A DNA stretch of 64,000 bases from Saprospiraceae bacterium (lineage in GTDB: Bacteria; Bacteroidota; Bacteroidia; Chitinophagales; Saprospiraceae): positions 1-64,000 of the forward strand of contig JANQHF010000126.1 in the NCBI GenBank assembly GCA_028282725.1, in the 5' to 3' direction. Shown piece by piece: positions 8,797 to 17,296 of the stretch (its first letter is position 1; every line of letters begins with the position of its first letter). The position numbers and the translations under genes were made by a program. The notes beneath the pieces are model-generated. The model worked only from the letters and a program-made list of their open reading frames with translations, was not told the origin of the DNA and searched no databases.

Positions 8797-9492
8797 ATGA
8801 CACAATTGAGCAAAGAGAAAAAAGGCAAAACAGGTATACAGGAAATGGTCTACCAGGAAATTCGTCAAAATCTCATGGTGGGTACATTCATACCCGGTCA
8901 GAAAGTAAGTCTTAGATTTTTAGCAGACCAAATGGGGACCAGTTTGACTCCCGTGCGTGGTGCGGTAAACCGGCTCATTGCCGAAGGGGCCTTCCAAATC
9001 TTGCCCAATCGATGTGTCTATATACCGCATATGACAGAAAAAAAATTCAATGAAATTATTCACTGGCGGGTACAATTGGAATCGGAAGCCATCAAAATGG
9101 CAGTGAAGAGAATTTCTAATAATACTATAAAGTCAATCGAATCAATTAACAATAAAATGATTCGGGTCGCTTCCCGAAAAAATGACCGAAAGGATCTTCT
9201 CGCTTTGAATTACAAATTTCATTTCACCATCTACGAGGAGGCAAATTCCAATGTACTCCTGCCGATGATCGAAAGTCTGTGGTTACAGTGTGGTCCCTTC
9301 ACATATTATTCACTGCTTTCCCCCAGGGATCTATGGGATACGAAGCATCATGTAACCATTATCGATGCATTGAAAAACCGTCAATCCACCAAAGCGATAG
9401 CCGCCCTGAAGAAGGATATCCTCAACACCGCAAAATTTTTGAAGGACAATGGTCATTACCATCAGCAAAAATTGCGGAAAATCCTCAATTAA
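8797..9492 (+). CDS. GntR family transcriptional regulator, FCD subfamily
   Basis: The 231-residue protein has an N-terminal winged helix-turn-helix (about residues 15-80) with the GntR signature spanning IRQNLMVGTFIPGQKVSLRF and LTPVRGAVNRLIAEGAF. A helical FCD effector domain follows, with the metal-site histidines in KFHFTIYEEANS and TKHHVTIIDALKNRQ; the Asp usual before the first His is Asn here. FCD regulators of catabolic operons are usually repressors released by a pathway metabolite. It closes the 6.0-9.5 kb operon, itself preceded by the palindrome TGTGATCACA, which argues for autoregulation and for control of the other units carrying the same palindrome. The permease gene converges on it with stop codons three bases apart. 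Confidence 0.9.
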   Translation: MTQLSKEKKGKTGIQEMVYQEIRQNLMVGTFIPGQKVSLRFLADQMGTSLTPVRGAVNRLIAEGAFQILPNRCVYIPHMTEKKFNEIIHWRVQLESEAIKMAVKRISNNTIKSIESINNKMIRVASRKNDRKDLLALNYKFHFTIYEEANSNVLLPMIESLWLQCGPFTYYSLLSPRDLWDTKHHVTIIDALKNRQSTKAIAALKKDILNTAKFLKDNGHYHQQKLRKILN

Positions 9493-9495
9493 CGA

Positions 9496-11091
9496 TTAAT
9501 GCCCCGGAGATTGTCTTTTATGAGTGATATACGGAATGACTAATAATATCAGGGCCATTGCCACGTATCCCGTGGTCCATTTTGACCATGTTGGCGTCGG
9601 TATGGACAAAGAACCAATAATATCCCCACCGGTAAATACATATGTATGTGTAAAGCCAATCAAGGTTAGTACTGCCCCGATGATGCTCCACTTGGCTGCC
9701 AATTTGAATTTTTGCTCGATGATGTAATAGGTGATTCCAGCCAGGATCATGGAACTGTAGATAAACCCCTGCCCTATGGCAAACATTCCCTCTGCATAAA
9801 AGCTCCTCATCGTTATGAATTCGCCGATGAATGCTGCATTATAAAAATTGGTACCGGTCAGGTTTCCGGCGACGGTCATAGCGTGTTTCACACCCAAACC
9901 GACATATGCCCCGATAGCCGGTGTGAGTCCTATGACTACGGCCGGAATATGTTTTTTCTCCGCGATCTCAAAATTCTGGGCACAAACCACGATTCCGATC
10001 CAAATGAGAATCGGCATAATTGCCTCTATCGGAATGACGTATGCAATCACGCTCAAGGTTCCCGTCAATCCAACGATCGTCCAGACAATGGCATTGATTG
10101 TCGAATAGCCTGCTCGTGCTCCAATGCTCTTGTATCCCGGATGTCCGAGAAAAATTGATGTGGGAAATGGTGACCCAAAGAAGGCCGCACTCAGGCTTCC
10201 CGCACCATTCATTAATAAGAGTGGTTTGGGATTATAAGAATCACCCGCCGCGGCTGCAGCTTCGATATTCTGAAGGGATCCAATCAGAAATATGAAACCG
10301 AACGGAATGACAATCGGGAGAAACTCCACGATCATGTCCACCGAGGAAAAGACCCTGAACACCTCCAGTTGCGGAAGATGAATGCCAAAGTAATCCAGGG
10401 TGAACTCTGTGGAAGGTACCACGCTTGGAAGACCCAACTGGTACAAACCCCAGGCCATGATCGTTCCTACGGACAAGATGACCAATCCGCCCGGAATACC
10501 AAACTTGGGTCGAACACCGCCATAGTAGAAAATGAGAACAAGGGCCAATGATGTAAAGCCAATCAATGGAAAGGCAAACGTCCGGAATACATAATCCATG
10601 CTGATCAAGGCCAGACCGGTCCCCGCTACAGCTACAAGCATGACTACGGTCGGGGTAACTTTGCGAATGTAATGAACAACAAAGGATCCAAAAAACTCTA
10701 TGCTACCCGAGGCGATGCACGCAAGAATTCCCGTGTGCCATGCCAGGATATCGGCTTCCTCCTTTGACATGCCAAGGCTGAGTCCTTTTTGCTGGGTGGG
10801 ATACATGACCAGGAATATGTAGATGATGATTGTCAGGGTACTGGTCCCGTAAGGTATGGCACAGACGTCCGTACGGTTTTCTTTTTTGGCAAGCTTTAGA
10901 GCTTGATAGGCATAAAATAAATTTCCAATGATCAGGCCAATGATCGAAGCCGGGAGGATTCGATGGTAGAATAATTCTTCGCTGAATCCCAGAAATTCAA
11001 TGCATAATTTATTCATCAGGATAAATGCAATCAGTGCATCCAGACCAAAAGCAAAAAAACCTTCCCAGTCACCCTTAACAAAAAGCTTCAT
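9496..11091 (-). CDS. NCS2-type (xanthine/uracil/vitamin C family) permease
   Basis: A polytopic membrane protein with about 12-14 hydrophobic segments. The chosen start is ATG at 11091 (531 residues, beginning MKLFVKGDWEGFF). A longer frame reaches 11181 but would translate the 20-bp operator at 11123-11142 and adds no membrane segment. Features consistent with NCS2 carriers include the half-helix regions around SGSIEFFGSF, the polar QNIEAAAAAGD segment and the GLTPAIGAYVGLGVKHA segment. Members import nucleobases and related cyclic ureides by proton symport. Being divergent from an enzyme operon and sharing its operator, it is the likely uptake system for the pathway substrate. The permease family is likely; the precise substrate is not visible. 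Confidence 0.75.
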   Translation of the reverse strand: MKLFVKGDWEGFFAFGLDALIAFILMNKLCIEFLGFSEELFYHRILPASIIGLIIGNLFYAYQALKLAKKENRTDVCAIPYGTSTLTIIIYIFLVMYPTQQKGLSLGMSKEEADILAWHTGILACIASGSIEFFGSFVVHYIRKVTPTVVMLVAVAGTGLALISMDYVFRTFAFPLIGFTSLALVLIFYYGGVRPKFGIPGGLVILSVGTIMAWGLYQLGLPSVVPSTEFTLDYFGIHLPQLEVFRVFSSVDMIVEFLPIVIPFGFIFLIGSLQNIEAAAAAGDSYNPKPLLLMNGAGSLSAAFFGSPFPTSIFLGHPGYKSIGARAGYSTINAIVWTIVGLTGTLSVIAYVIPIEAIMPILIWIGIVVCAQNFEIAEKKHIPAVVIGLTPAIGAYVGLGVKHAMTVAGNLTGTNFYNAAFIGEFITMRSFYAEGMFAIGQGFIYSSMILAGITYYIIEQKFKLAAKWSIIGAVLTLIGFTHTYVFTGGDIIGSLSIPTPTWSKWTTGYVAMALILLVIPYITHKRQSPGH

Positions 11092-11122
11092 AAGTAGTAT
11101 ATTTAGACAAGAGTTTAGACCA

Positions 11123-11142
11123 CAATTTGTGATCACAAATTG
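11123..11142. promoter_or_regulatory. Regulon operator, copy 2: 20-bp perfect palindrome
   Basis: CAATTTGTGATCACAAATTG is a perfect 20-bp inverted repeat, the most extended of the four sites. It lies in the 89-bp gap between the divergent permease gene (start 31 bp away) and DUF2165 gene (start 38 bp away), where one bound dimer could control both directions. The shared centre GTGATCAC fits the GT...AC half-sites typical of GntR/FCD regulators. Confidence 0.75.
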
Positions 11143-11180
11143 CAGGGAAAAGATAGTGTTTATTCTATTGAACTTAGCCA

Positions 11181-11696
11181 ATGATCCATATAAGAATTAG
11201 TAAAATCATCGTTGCCCTTTCCTGTGCGCTACTCGCCTTTTTGCCCGGGATCAATAATATCATTGACTATGAAGTCAACCTGGTCCATGTACAGCATGTT
11301 TTGATGATGGATACGCATGTAGTAACTGTTGACTCTTCCGGCATCCGGTCGATTGATTCACCTTTCGTCCATCACCTCGCTTACATCCTCATCATTATTA
11401 CCGAATTATTAATAGGAATTCTGGGTTTCTGGGGCAGTCTGGATCTTTGGAAGGCACGACATGATGTGCAACTGTTCAACCGGAAGAAAGGAAAGGTCAT
11501 TTGGTCCATGACACTCGGGGTACTTGTTTGGTTTACCGGATTCCTTGTGATAGGCGGTGAATGGTTTTTGATGTGGTTATCAGAAGAATGGAATTCACAA
11601 CAGGCTGCATTCAGACTCGTGATCCCATTTTTACTTGGATTGATCTTCATTTCCTCAAAAGACGAAGACTTCAAAACACCAGAAATAAAAGCCTGA
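11181..11696 (+). CDS. DUF2165 family integral membrane protein
   Basis: The 171-residue protein has four predicted membrane helices (about residues 7-28, 63-88, 106-126 and 142-158). It carries family signatures such as the first-loop NIIDYEVNLVHVQHVLMMDT, the HHLAYILIIITELL helix, FNRKKG between helices two and three, and GGEWFLMWLSEEWNSQQAAFR before the last helix. DUF2165 proteins are small inner-membrane proteins without an established biochemical role, often found beside catabolic or transport genes. It is the first gene of a two-gene unit with the aldehyde dehydrogenase. Family assignment is strong; function unknown. Confidence 0.85.
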   Translation: MIHIRISKIIVALSCALLAFLPGINNIIDYEVNLVHVQHVLMMDTHVVTVDSSGIRSIDSPFVHHLAYILIIITELLIGILGFWGSLDLWKARHDVQLFNRKKGKVIWSMTLGVLVWFTGFLVIGGEWFLMWLSEEWNSQQAAFRLVIPFLLGLIFISSKDEDFKTPEIKA

Positions 11697-11709
11697 TCAT
11701 TCAGATAAT

Positions 11710-13137
11710 ATGGACAACTTGATCAAATTATTCATAGCTGGGCAATGGACTGAGGGACATGGCGGAGACATCTTGGAAGTAGTGAACCCCGCCACGGAAG
11801 AAGTCATATCGCGGGTATGCATGGCGGAAAAAGAAGACCTTACCAGAGCTCTGGTCTCAACACATAAAGGGTTCGAATTGTGGAAGAATACTGCTGCAAC
11901 AGAAAGATCGAGGATCATTCACAAATCCGCCGATTTGATGAGAGTGCGAATGGATAAAATAGCAGAGGTATGTACCCGGGAACAAGGCAAACCCATCGGT
12001 CAGTCGAAATTTGAGATTATGATTACAGCCAATTACTTTGATGATTTGGCTGAATGCGGACTTCGGGTGGCAGGCCGCACGACGCCTCAAGAGCCCTCAG
12101 GCGTCCGTCGACATATCCGATATGAGCCAATAGGTCCTGTATATGCAGCGGCTCCATGGAATCTTCCGGCAATGATGCCCGGACGCAAGATAGCCACGGC
12201 ACTGGCAGCGGGTTGCTCTGTCATCGTCAAACCATCTGAGGAGACGCCACAAACTCCGGCAATGATCGTCCAATGCCTGCTCGATGCCGGTCTTCCGGAA
12301 GATGTAATCAATCTCGTTTACGGCGATCCACCCTTTATCTCTGATTTTCTGTTGTCATCTCCGGTCATCAGGAAGATATCATTTACAGGATCCACACCAG
12401 TGGGTAAAGAACTGGCTGCGAAAGCAGGGGCACAAATGAAAAAGATTACCATGGAGTTGGGAGGCCATGCTCCTTTGATCGTTGATCAGGATGTCGACCT
12501 GGATAATCTGATCCATACGATTGTTCCTGCACGATATGCCAACTCCGGTCAATCCTGCATGGCTGCAACTCGCTTCTTTGTACACGAACAAATTTATGAT
12601 GACTTCATTGCCCGGTTTGTGGAAGGCGTCCGGGCACTCCGGGTCGGCAATGGAATGGATGACGGAGTCACCATGGGACCCCTGACAAGCAAAAGGAGGA
12701 TCAATCATATGCACCGCTTGATCAATGATGCTGTTGATCAAGGGGCCAACCTGCAATGCGGCGGAAAGAAAATCCCGGGTCCCGGGTATTTCTTTGAGCC
12801 CACTGTCATCAGTGATGTTGATGATGATATGATCATCATGAAGGAGGAACCTTTTGGTCCGGTCACACCCATATCATCTTTTAATGATTGGGACACGGTT
12901 ATCGGAAGGGCAAATTCCACACCTTATGGTCTGGCTGCTTATCTCTTCACAAATGATCTTCAGATTGCTCAAAAGGTAAGTGACGAACTTGATGTTGGCT
13001 TATTGGGTATCAATACCATGCAGGTCGCCGGCACCGCCGTACCATTCGGCGGAGTAAAAGACAGTGGCATAGGCAGAGAAGGTGCCATTGAAGGGATACT
13101 GGAATGCATGGTTATTAAAGCGATCAGTCAGGGGTGA
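11710..13137 (+). CDS. NAD(P)+-dependent aldehyde dehydrogenase
   Basis: The 475-residue enzyme has the full ALDH pattern: the oxyanion-hole Asn in PWNLPAMM near residue 150, the cofactor motif FTGSTPVGK near 228, the general-base Glu in MELGGHAP near 250 and the nucleophile Cys in NSGQSCMAATR near 285. The C-terminal half has EEPFGPV and PFGGVKDSGIGREG. Family members of this length oxidise semialdehydes such as succinate or malonate semialdehyde to acids. The position beside the uptake system and under the shared operator suggests it oxidises an aldehyde released from the imported compound. It ends 16 bp from the convergent PhyH-like gene. Confidence 0.9.
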   Translation: MDNLIKLFIAGQWTEGHGGDILEVVNPATEEVISRVCMAEKEDLTRALVSTHKGFELWKNTAATERSRIIHKSADLMRVRMDKIAEVCTREQGKPIGQSKFEIMITANYFDDLAECGLRVAGRTTPQEPSGVRRHIRYEPIGPVYAAAPWNLPAMMPGRKIATALAAGCSVIVKPSEETPQTPAMIVQCLLDAGLPEDVINLVYGDPPFISDFLLSSPVIRKISFTGSTPVGKELAAKAGAQMKKITMELGGHAPLIVDQDVDLDNLIHTIVPARYANSGQSCMAATRFFVHEQIYDDFIARFVEGVRALRVGNGMDDGVTMGPLTSKRRINHMHRLINDAVDQGANLQCGGKKIPGPGYFFEPTVISDVDDDMIIMKEEPFGPVTPISSFNDWDTVIGRANSTPYGLAAYLFTNDLQIAQKVSDELDVGLLGINTMQVAGTAVPFGGVKDSGIGREGAIEGILECMVIKAISQG

Positions 13138-13153
13138 TCCAATCACAAAGAGT

Positions 13154-13978
13154 TTAAATCCACCGCCCCGGTTTTGTACTGAATCCAGTGACGAAATCAT
13201 TTTTTGCACGATCAGTTCCCTGAACCAGCCAAAGAGGAATTTTTGCATAATTCATCAGCGGAAAAACCTCAGTTAATTGCTCCTGCTCCTTGCTCGAGGC
13301 CTCGCGAATGAACCCCGACGTGGCAGGAAAATATCGAATGATATATTCATAATTTTCCGGTATTTCTGTCTTACTTTCAATCCTGTACCGAATACGGGCA
13401 TCATGAACAATGATCTCTGCGCCTGTTATGGAAAAGTAGTGGGTGCCGCTCTTTTGATCTGGTGGACTGGGACCGGCTTTCCAGATGAAAATTGGCCGCT
13501 CTTCATTTCTCTCGCTCAGGGGAATTCGTACTGTTACCCCTTCCAGGGGATGGACAGGAAAAAAAACCTGGTCACTGCAGAAGACATCTTTTTTGGTTTG
13601 TGTGTCGCGAGGGTAAGCCATCAGGCGACTGTCAAAGAGAATGATATCCGGTCCAATCAATTTTCCTAAACGCTCAAGTAAGTTATGACTCTGACACAGA
13701 TCCAAAAATCCCCAACTATCTACTATCGTGGAGGAAGTTGACCACGGGTTGTGTAATTCCCAGTAATGCCAGGGACGGCTTTTTCCCTTTTGACTTTGGA
13801 TCCGATTGAACTGTTCATTCAGGAAAGGAATAAAATCGCTGATGATATCAACGGGCCATCTGATCACTCCATCTTTTTCAAGCTCCAATGCTCTTGTTCT
13901 TTCACTGTCCAAATCAAATGGATTCAATTTTGAATACATCTTTGACACTGTTTTTTGCTGCCCTCTCCGAAAAGTCAC
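13154..13978 (-). CDS. Diverged phytanoyl-CoA dioxygenase-like protein, iron ligands apparently altered
   Basis: About 274 residues (261 if translation starts at the second Met, 13939). The order of segments, LEKDGVIRWP, then LGKLIGPDIILFDSRLMAYP, then CSDQVFFPVHPLEGVTVRIPL, then GAEIIVHDARIRYRI and IIRYFPA, follows the PhyH-type double-stranded beta-helix. Where the family's iron-binding HxD is expected (WHQD type) the sequence reads CSD, and the distal His position is uncertain. It may be a pseudo-enzyme or use a different site. The gene overlaps the end of the CobW gene and is cotranscribed with it. Another possibility is an unrelated jelly-roll protein. Confidence 0.45.
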   Translation of the reverse strand: MTFRRGQQKTVSKMYSKLNPFDLDSERTRALELEKDGVIRWPVDIISDFIPFLNEQFNRIQSQKGKSRPWHYWELHNPWSTSSTIVDSWGFLDLCQSHNLLERLGKLIGPDIILFDSRLMAYPRDTQTKKDVFCSDQVFFPVHPLEGVTVRIPLSERNEERPIFIWKAGPSPPDQKSGTHYFSITGAEIIVHDARIRYRIESKTEIPENYEYIIRYFPATSGFIREASSKEQEQLTEVFPLMNYAKIPLWLVQGTDRAKNDFVTGFSTKPGRWI

Positions 13979-14966
13979 TTGTGATGAAGGTCAATTCCGT
14001 CATCGGTTCTTGATTGGGCCATTCTGGAAGGTGTCCCGGCGGATAAAAAGAATGTTGTACTCCCTGTATGACTACTGGCCTGCTCTCCCCTTCGATGCAA
14101 AGCAAGCCTTTCAATCTTAAGATGCTGTTACCCCTTACAAATAATAACCTGTCCAGCCAGGCTTCAAAATCGTCCCAATTGACCGGATCGGACCATTTCA
14201 AACAATACGAGGAATATCTTCCGGCATGCTGAACACCATTTTTCGGTGAGTCCCGGACACTTATTGCAATTTCCTTAGAAGAAGTATTTTTTCCGGGATC
14301 CGTTTGGGCTTCATTCAGCATCAAATCGAAATCAGGGCTATCCTCCAGTCCGATTTGTGAGATGGATGCAGTTGAATTCAATGCATGCATTCTCTCCCCC
14401 AACTCCCTGAGATCTTGTGCAACTGCCAAATCCGCTTTTGCGAGTACGATTTCATCTGCTAACACGACCTGATGGATTGCCTCGGCGTGTTGATCAAGAT
14501 TGGTCAATCCATAGACCCCATCGACAATGGTAATGATCTTCATGTAAGTAAAGTACTGTTTGAGATCGTTGTCATTGACCAATAAGTGATAAATAGAAAG
14601 TGGATCGGCAATCCCCGTTGTTTCAAGCACGACCCGGCTGAATGCAGGTATCTTGTTTTGCTCTTTCTTTGAAATAAGATCCAATAAGGTCTGTGAAAAA
14701 TCATCCTTAACACTGCAGCAAACACATCCGGAATCCAACAGGATCACTTCTTCATCAATGGCATTTACAAGGAGATGATCCAATCCAACTTCTCCAAATT
14801 CATTGATCAACACGGCCGTATCCGCCAATAGTGGTGAGGCGATCATTTTCTTGAGAAACGTAGTCTTCCCGCTTCCGAGGAAGCCGGTAAGAATGAGAAC
14901 AGGAATTTTATGTTCTTCAGAGTTCAAGTATTCGGCAGCTTTATAAAGTGGAAAGAATTCTCTCAA
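13914..14966 (-). CDS. CobW/P47K family GTP-binding metallochaperone
   Basis: The 350-residue protein starts with TTG 11 bp from the operator; no in-frame ATG precedes the P-loop. It has Walker A GFLGSGKTT at about residues 28-36, a CVCC metal motif near 80 (GCVCCSV), the switch ETTGIADP, and the guanine-specificity-like segment VLAKADL. A C-terminal CobW_C domain spans about 235-345. COG0523 proteins deliver metal, commonly zinc, to client enzymes. Here four zinc- or metal-type amidohydrolases and deaminases are encoded in the same regulon, so a client in this pathway is plausible. It is divergent from the enolase-superfamily gene across operator copy 3. Confidence 0.88.
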   Translation of the reverse strand: MREFFPLYKAAEYLNSEEHKIPVLILTGFLGSGKTTFLKKMIASPLLADTAVLINEFGEVGLDHLLVNAIDEEVILLDSGCVCCSVKDDFSQTLLDLISKKEQNKIPAFSRVVLETTGIADPLSIYHLLVNDNDLKQYFTYMKIITIVDGVYGLTNLDQHAEAIHQVVLADEIVLAKADLAVAQDLRELGERMHALNSTASISQIGLEDSPDFDLMLNEAQTDPGKNTSSKEIAISVRDSPKNGVQHAGRYSSYCLKWSDPVNWDDFEAWLDRLLFVRGNSILRLKGLLCIEGESRPVVIQGVQHSFYPPGHLPEWPNQEPMTELTFITSDFSERAAKNSVKDVFKIESI

Positions 14967-14976
14967 TGATAAAATT

Positions 14977-14986
14977 AGTGATCACA
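14977..14986. promoter_or_regulatory. Regulon operator, copy 3 (AGTGATCACA)
   Basis: One mismatch from the shared palindrome, with the GTGATCAC core intact and AT-rich flanks (TTAGTGATCACACTT). It lies between the divergent CobW gene, 11 bp away, and the enolase-superfamily gene, 65 bp away. Confidence 0.65.
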
Positions 14987-15050
14987 CTTTGGAATTACAA
15001 TTAGTAGTTCGTTAACTTAGCCAGAGACCTTCATAATCAGGTCCTATGCC

Positions 15051-16211
15051 ATGAAAATCACAGGTTGTACTACATATCTTGTCGCCCTGCCCAACCGCAG
15101 ACACCATACCTGGGCATCAAAAATGATCGCCCCCATCGGTTATCACGCCTATGTCAGAATTGATACAGATGAAGGGATCAGTGGATGGGGGGAGTCTCCT
15201 GCAGGCATTACATGGGGAGGATCTCATATGCGCTATTACGGAGAATCGCCGGACACGGTAAGACTGATCATTGAAAAACATCTGAAACCCGCGATCCTGG
15301 ATCAGGACCCCCGTGATATCGCAGTCATCCACGAGCGTATGGACAAGGTGGTCAAGGGACATCCTTATGCAAAATCACCAATCGATATAGCTTGCTATGA
15401 TATTGCCGGTAAGGCTGCGGGCGTTCCCGTATGCAAGTTGCTGGGCGGAGCATTTCGGGATAGAATTGAGGTTGCTCATTCTCTTGGGATCATGCCGGTT
15501 GAGAAATGCGTGGATGAAGCTATCGAGGCAGTGAATGAGGGTGTCAAAACCATAAAGTGCAAGACAGGGCTGGATCCTGCCCGCGATGTAGAAGTAGTCA
15601 AGCAACTGCGACACCATCTCGGTGATCAAATAAAGATCAGGGTGGACGGAAACGAAGGCTACAATAATGTGTGGGAAGCCATCGACGTAACCTTACGCCA
15701 GGAAGAATTTGACATCATGCTTTGCGAACAACCTATGAGGGGAACTGAGCAGTTGGCCTTTGTGGCTCAAAGAATCAATTGCCCCGTTATGGCAGATGAA
15801 TCGGCATGGACGGTACAGGATATCCTGGAATTAGACCGGCTCAAGGCTGCCTCTTGTTTTTCTTGCTACGTCACCAAACCCGGAGGCTTATATCGCGCAA
15901 AACAACAAGCCGATATTGCCGCTGCCCTGGGTATGTATAGTGATATCGGAGGATCTATAGAATCGGGCATTGGCAATGCCGCCAATCTTCATCTGGGTGC
16001 AGCTTCAAAAATCGCTTACTTGCCAAGTGTTGCCCCGGTCTCCAAACCCGAGGGCATGCAGGGCCCAAACATTGCCGGTATTTACTACCTCGATGACCTG
16101 ATCTCCGAGCCATTTCAATTTGAAGACGGGTGCGTACTCATTCCACAAGGCCCAGGACTTGGTGTAACTGTTGACATGGAGAAGATTGAGAAATACAAGG
16201 TGGATTCATGA
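15051..16211 (+). CDS. Mandelate racemase/muconate lactonizing enzyme family protein (enolase superfamily)
   Basis: The 386-residue enzyme has an N-terminal capping domain with HTWASKMIAP and a C-terminal barrel. It has the KxK base motif (KCK near residue 169), the three metal ligands in VDGNEG (~200), CEQP (~226) and ADES (~249), and the second base Lys in YVTKPGG (~273). This arrangement fits the muconate-lactonizing-enzyme subgroup, which includes racemases and dehydratases acting on amino acid or proline derivatives. It opens a five-gene unit whose next gene overlaps by four bases (ATGA). It might epimerise or dehydrate a carboxylate intermediate; the exact reaction cannot be deduced. 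Confidence 0.85.
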   Translation: MKITGCTTYLVALPNRRHHTWASKMIAPIGYHAYVRIDTDEGISGWGESPAGITWGGSHMRYYGESPDTVRLIIEKHLKPAILDQDPRDIAVIHERMDKVVKGHPYAKSPIDIACYDIAGKAAGVPVCKLLGGAFRDRIEVAHSLGIMPVEKCVDEAIEAVNEGVKTIKCKTGLDPARDVEVVKQLRHHLGDQIKIRVDGNEGYNNVWEAIDVTLRQEEFDIMLCEQPMRGTEQLAFVAQRINCPVMADESAWTVQDILELDRLKAASCFSCYVTKPGGLYRAKQQADIAAALGMYSDIGGSIESGIGNAANLHLGAASKIAYLPSVAPVSKPEGMQGPNIAGIYYLDDLISEPFQFEDGCVLIPQGPGLGVTVDMEKIEKYKVDS

Positions 16212-17296
16212 ACATATCCATCCTTGGTTCCGGAAATGGAGGCTTGGCCGCGGCCGTTGATCTGACGCTCCAGGGATTTCATATTCGCTTATGGAGTCGT
16301 ACGGCATCGACTTTGATACCAATTATCGAAAAAAAAGGTGTCGAATATAGAGGCGTGCTCGGAAACGGATTTGCACCCTTAGACATGATTTCCACCGATC
16401 TTGAAAAGGTCGTGGATGGTGCAGAACTGATTATGATCTGTCTTCCTACGCTTGCACTGGCAGATATAGGTCAAAAACTCTCACAATTCAAAAGACAACT
16501 TCCTCCCGTTTTTTTGAACCCGGGCCATACAGGAGGAGCACTGGAATTTATGGCGAATTTTAAAAAGGAAAATCAAAATCCCCTTTCTTTGGCAGAATGC
16601 TCTACCCTGACCTATGTTGCCAGAAAACAGCCAGGAGGAATTATCAATATATCAGGTGTGGCAAGACATGTATGGATAGCTGCTTTGCCCGGTGGTCGGC
16701 AGGCACTCGAATCAGCACAGACGATTTACCCTTTCTCAAAAGAGCTGAAAGATGTGATCGGCACAGGGCTTGCCAATGTAAACATGGTGCTTCATCCACC
16801 CGGAGCAATATTGGGGGCATCCTGGATAGAATCTACAAAGGGCGATTTTACATTTTACGTTGAAGGATTGACAAAAGGAGTCAGTAAAATCATGGATGCA
16901 TTGGACAACGAACGCCTATCAGTCGCCGGGGCATACGATCACGATTTGCCTGACCTGTTCCATGAAATGCAAATGATTGGAACGATCGAAAAGGATGCCG
17001 ATCCATTGGAAGGTCTGGATTCCGCGATAAAGTCAGGAAAGGCCAATCGATACATTCAAGCCCCCCATTCGCTGGATCACCGCTATTATAAGGAGGATTT
17101 TTGGTATGGTATTCAACCCTTTCTTGCATTGGCCGATATTGCCAATGTCGATGTACCGATTGCACAATCGCTTATGAATATAGCAAAGGGGCTGACCGGT
17201 CCTGTAGAAATTATCGATGGCCGAACCAAATCCAGTATGGGAATTGATACATTTACCAGGGATCAATTATTGAATTATTTAATCATGAATCATTAA
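16208..17296 (+). CDS. NAD/NADP octopine/nopaline dehydrogenase family protein
   Basis: The 362-residue protein has an N-terminal Rossmann domain beginning MNISILGSGNGGLAAAVDL (GxGxxG/A) and a helical C-terminal domain with NMVLHPPGAILGA, where the His is the conserved catalytic residue of opine dehydrogenases. These enzymes reductively join, or in reverse oxidatively split, an amino acid and a 2-oxo acid. In a catabolic operon the oxidative direction is more likely. It overlaps both neighbours, by four bases upstream and by one base downstream (TAATG), indicating translational coupling. Confidence 0.85.
   Translation: MNISILGSGNGGLAAAVDLTLQGFHIRLWSRTASTLIPIIEKKGVEYRGVLGNGFAPLDMISTDLEKVVDGAELIMICLPTLALADIGQKLSQFKRQLPPVFLNPGHTGGALEFMANFKKENQNPLSLAECSTLTYVARKQPGGIINISGVARHVWIAALPGGRQALESAQTIYPFSKELKDVIGTGLANVNMVLHPPGAILGASWIESTKGDFTFYVEGLTKGVSKIMDALDNERLSVAGAYDHDLPDLFHEMQMIGTIEKDADPLEGLDSAIKSGKANRYIQAPHSLDHRYYKEDFWYGIQPFLALADIANVDVPIAQSLMNIAKGLTGPVEIIDGRTKSSMGIDTFTRDQLLNYLIMNH

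Noticed and set aside
9496..11181. Longer permease start at 11181
   Set aside because: It would translate through the 20-bp operator and overlap the divergent gene's start; ATG 11091 gives a normal NCS2 N-terminus.
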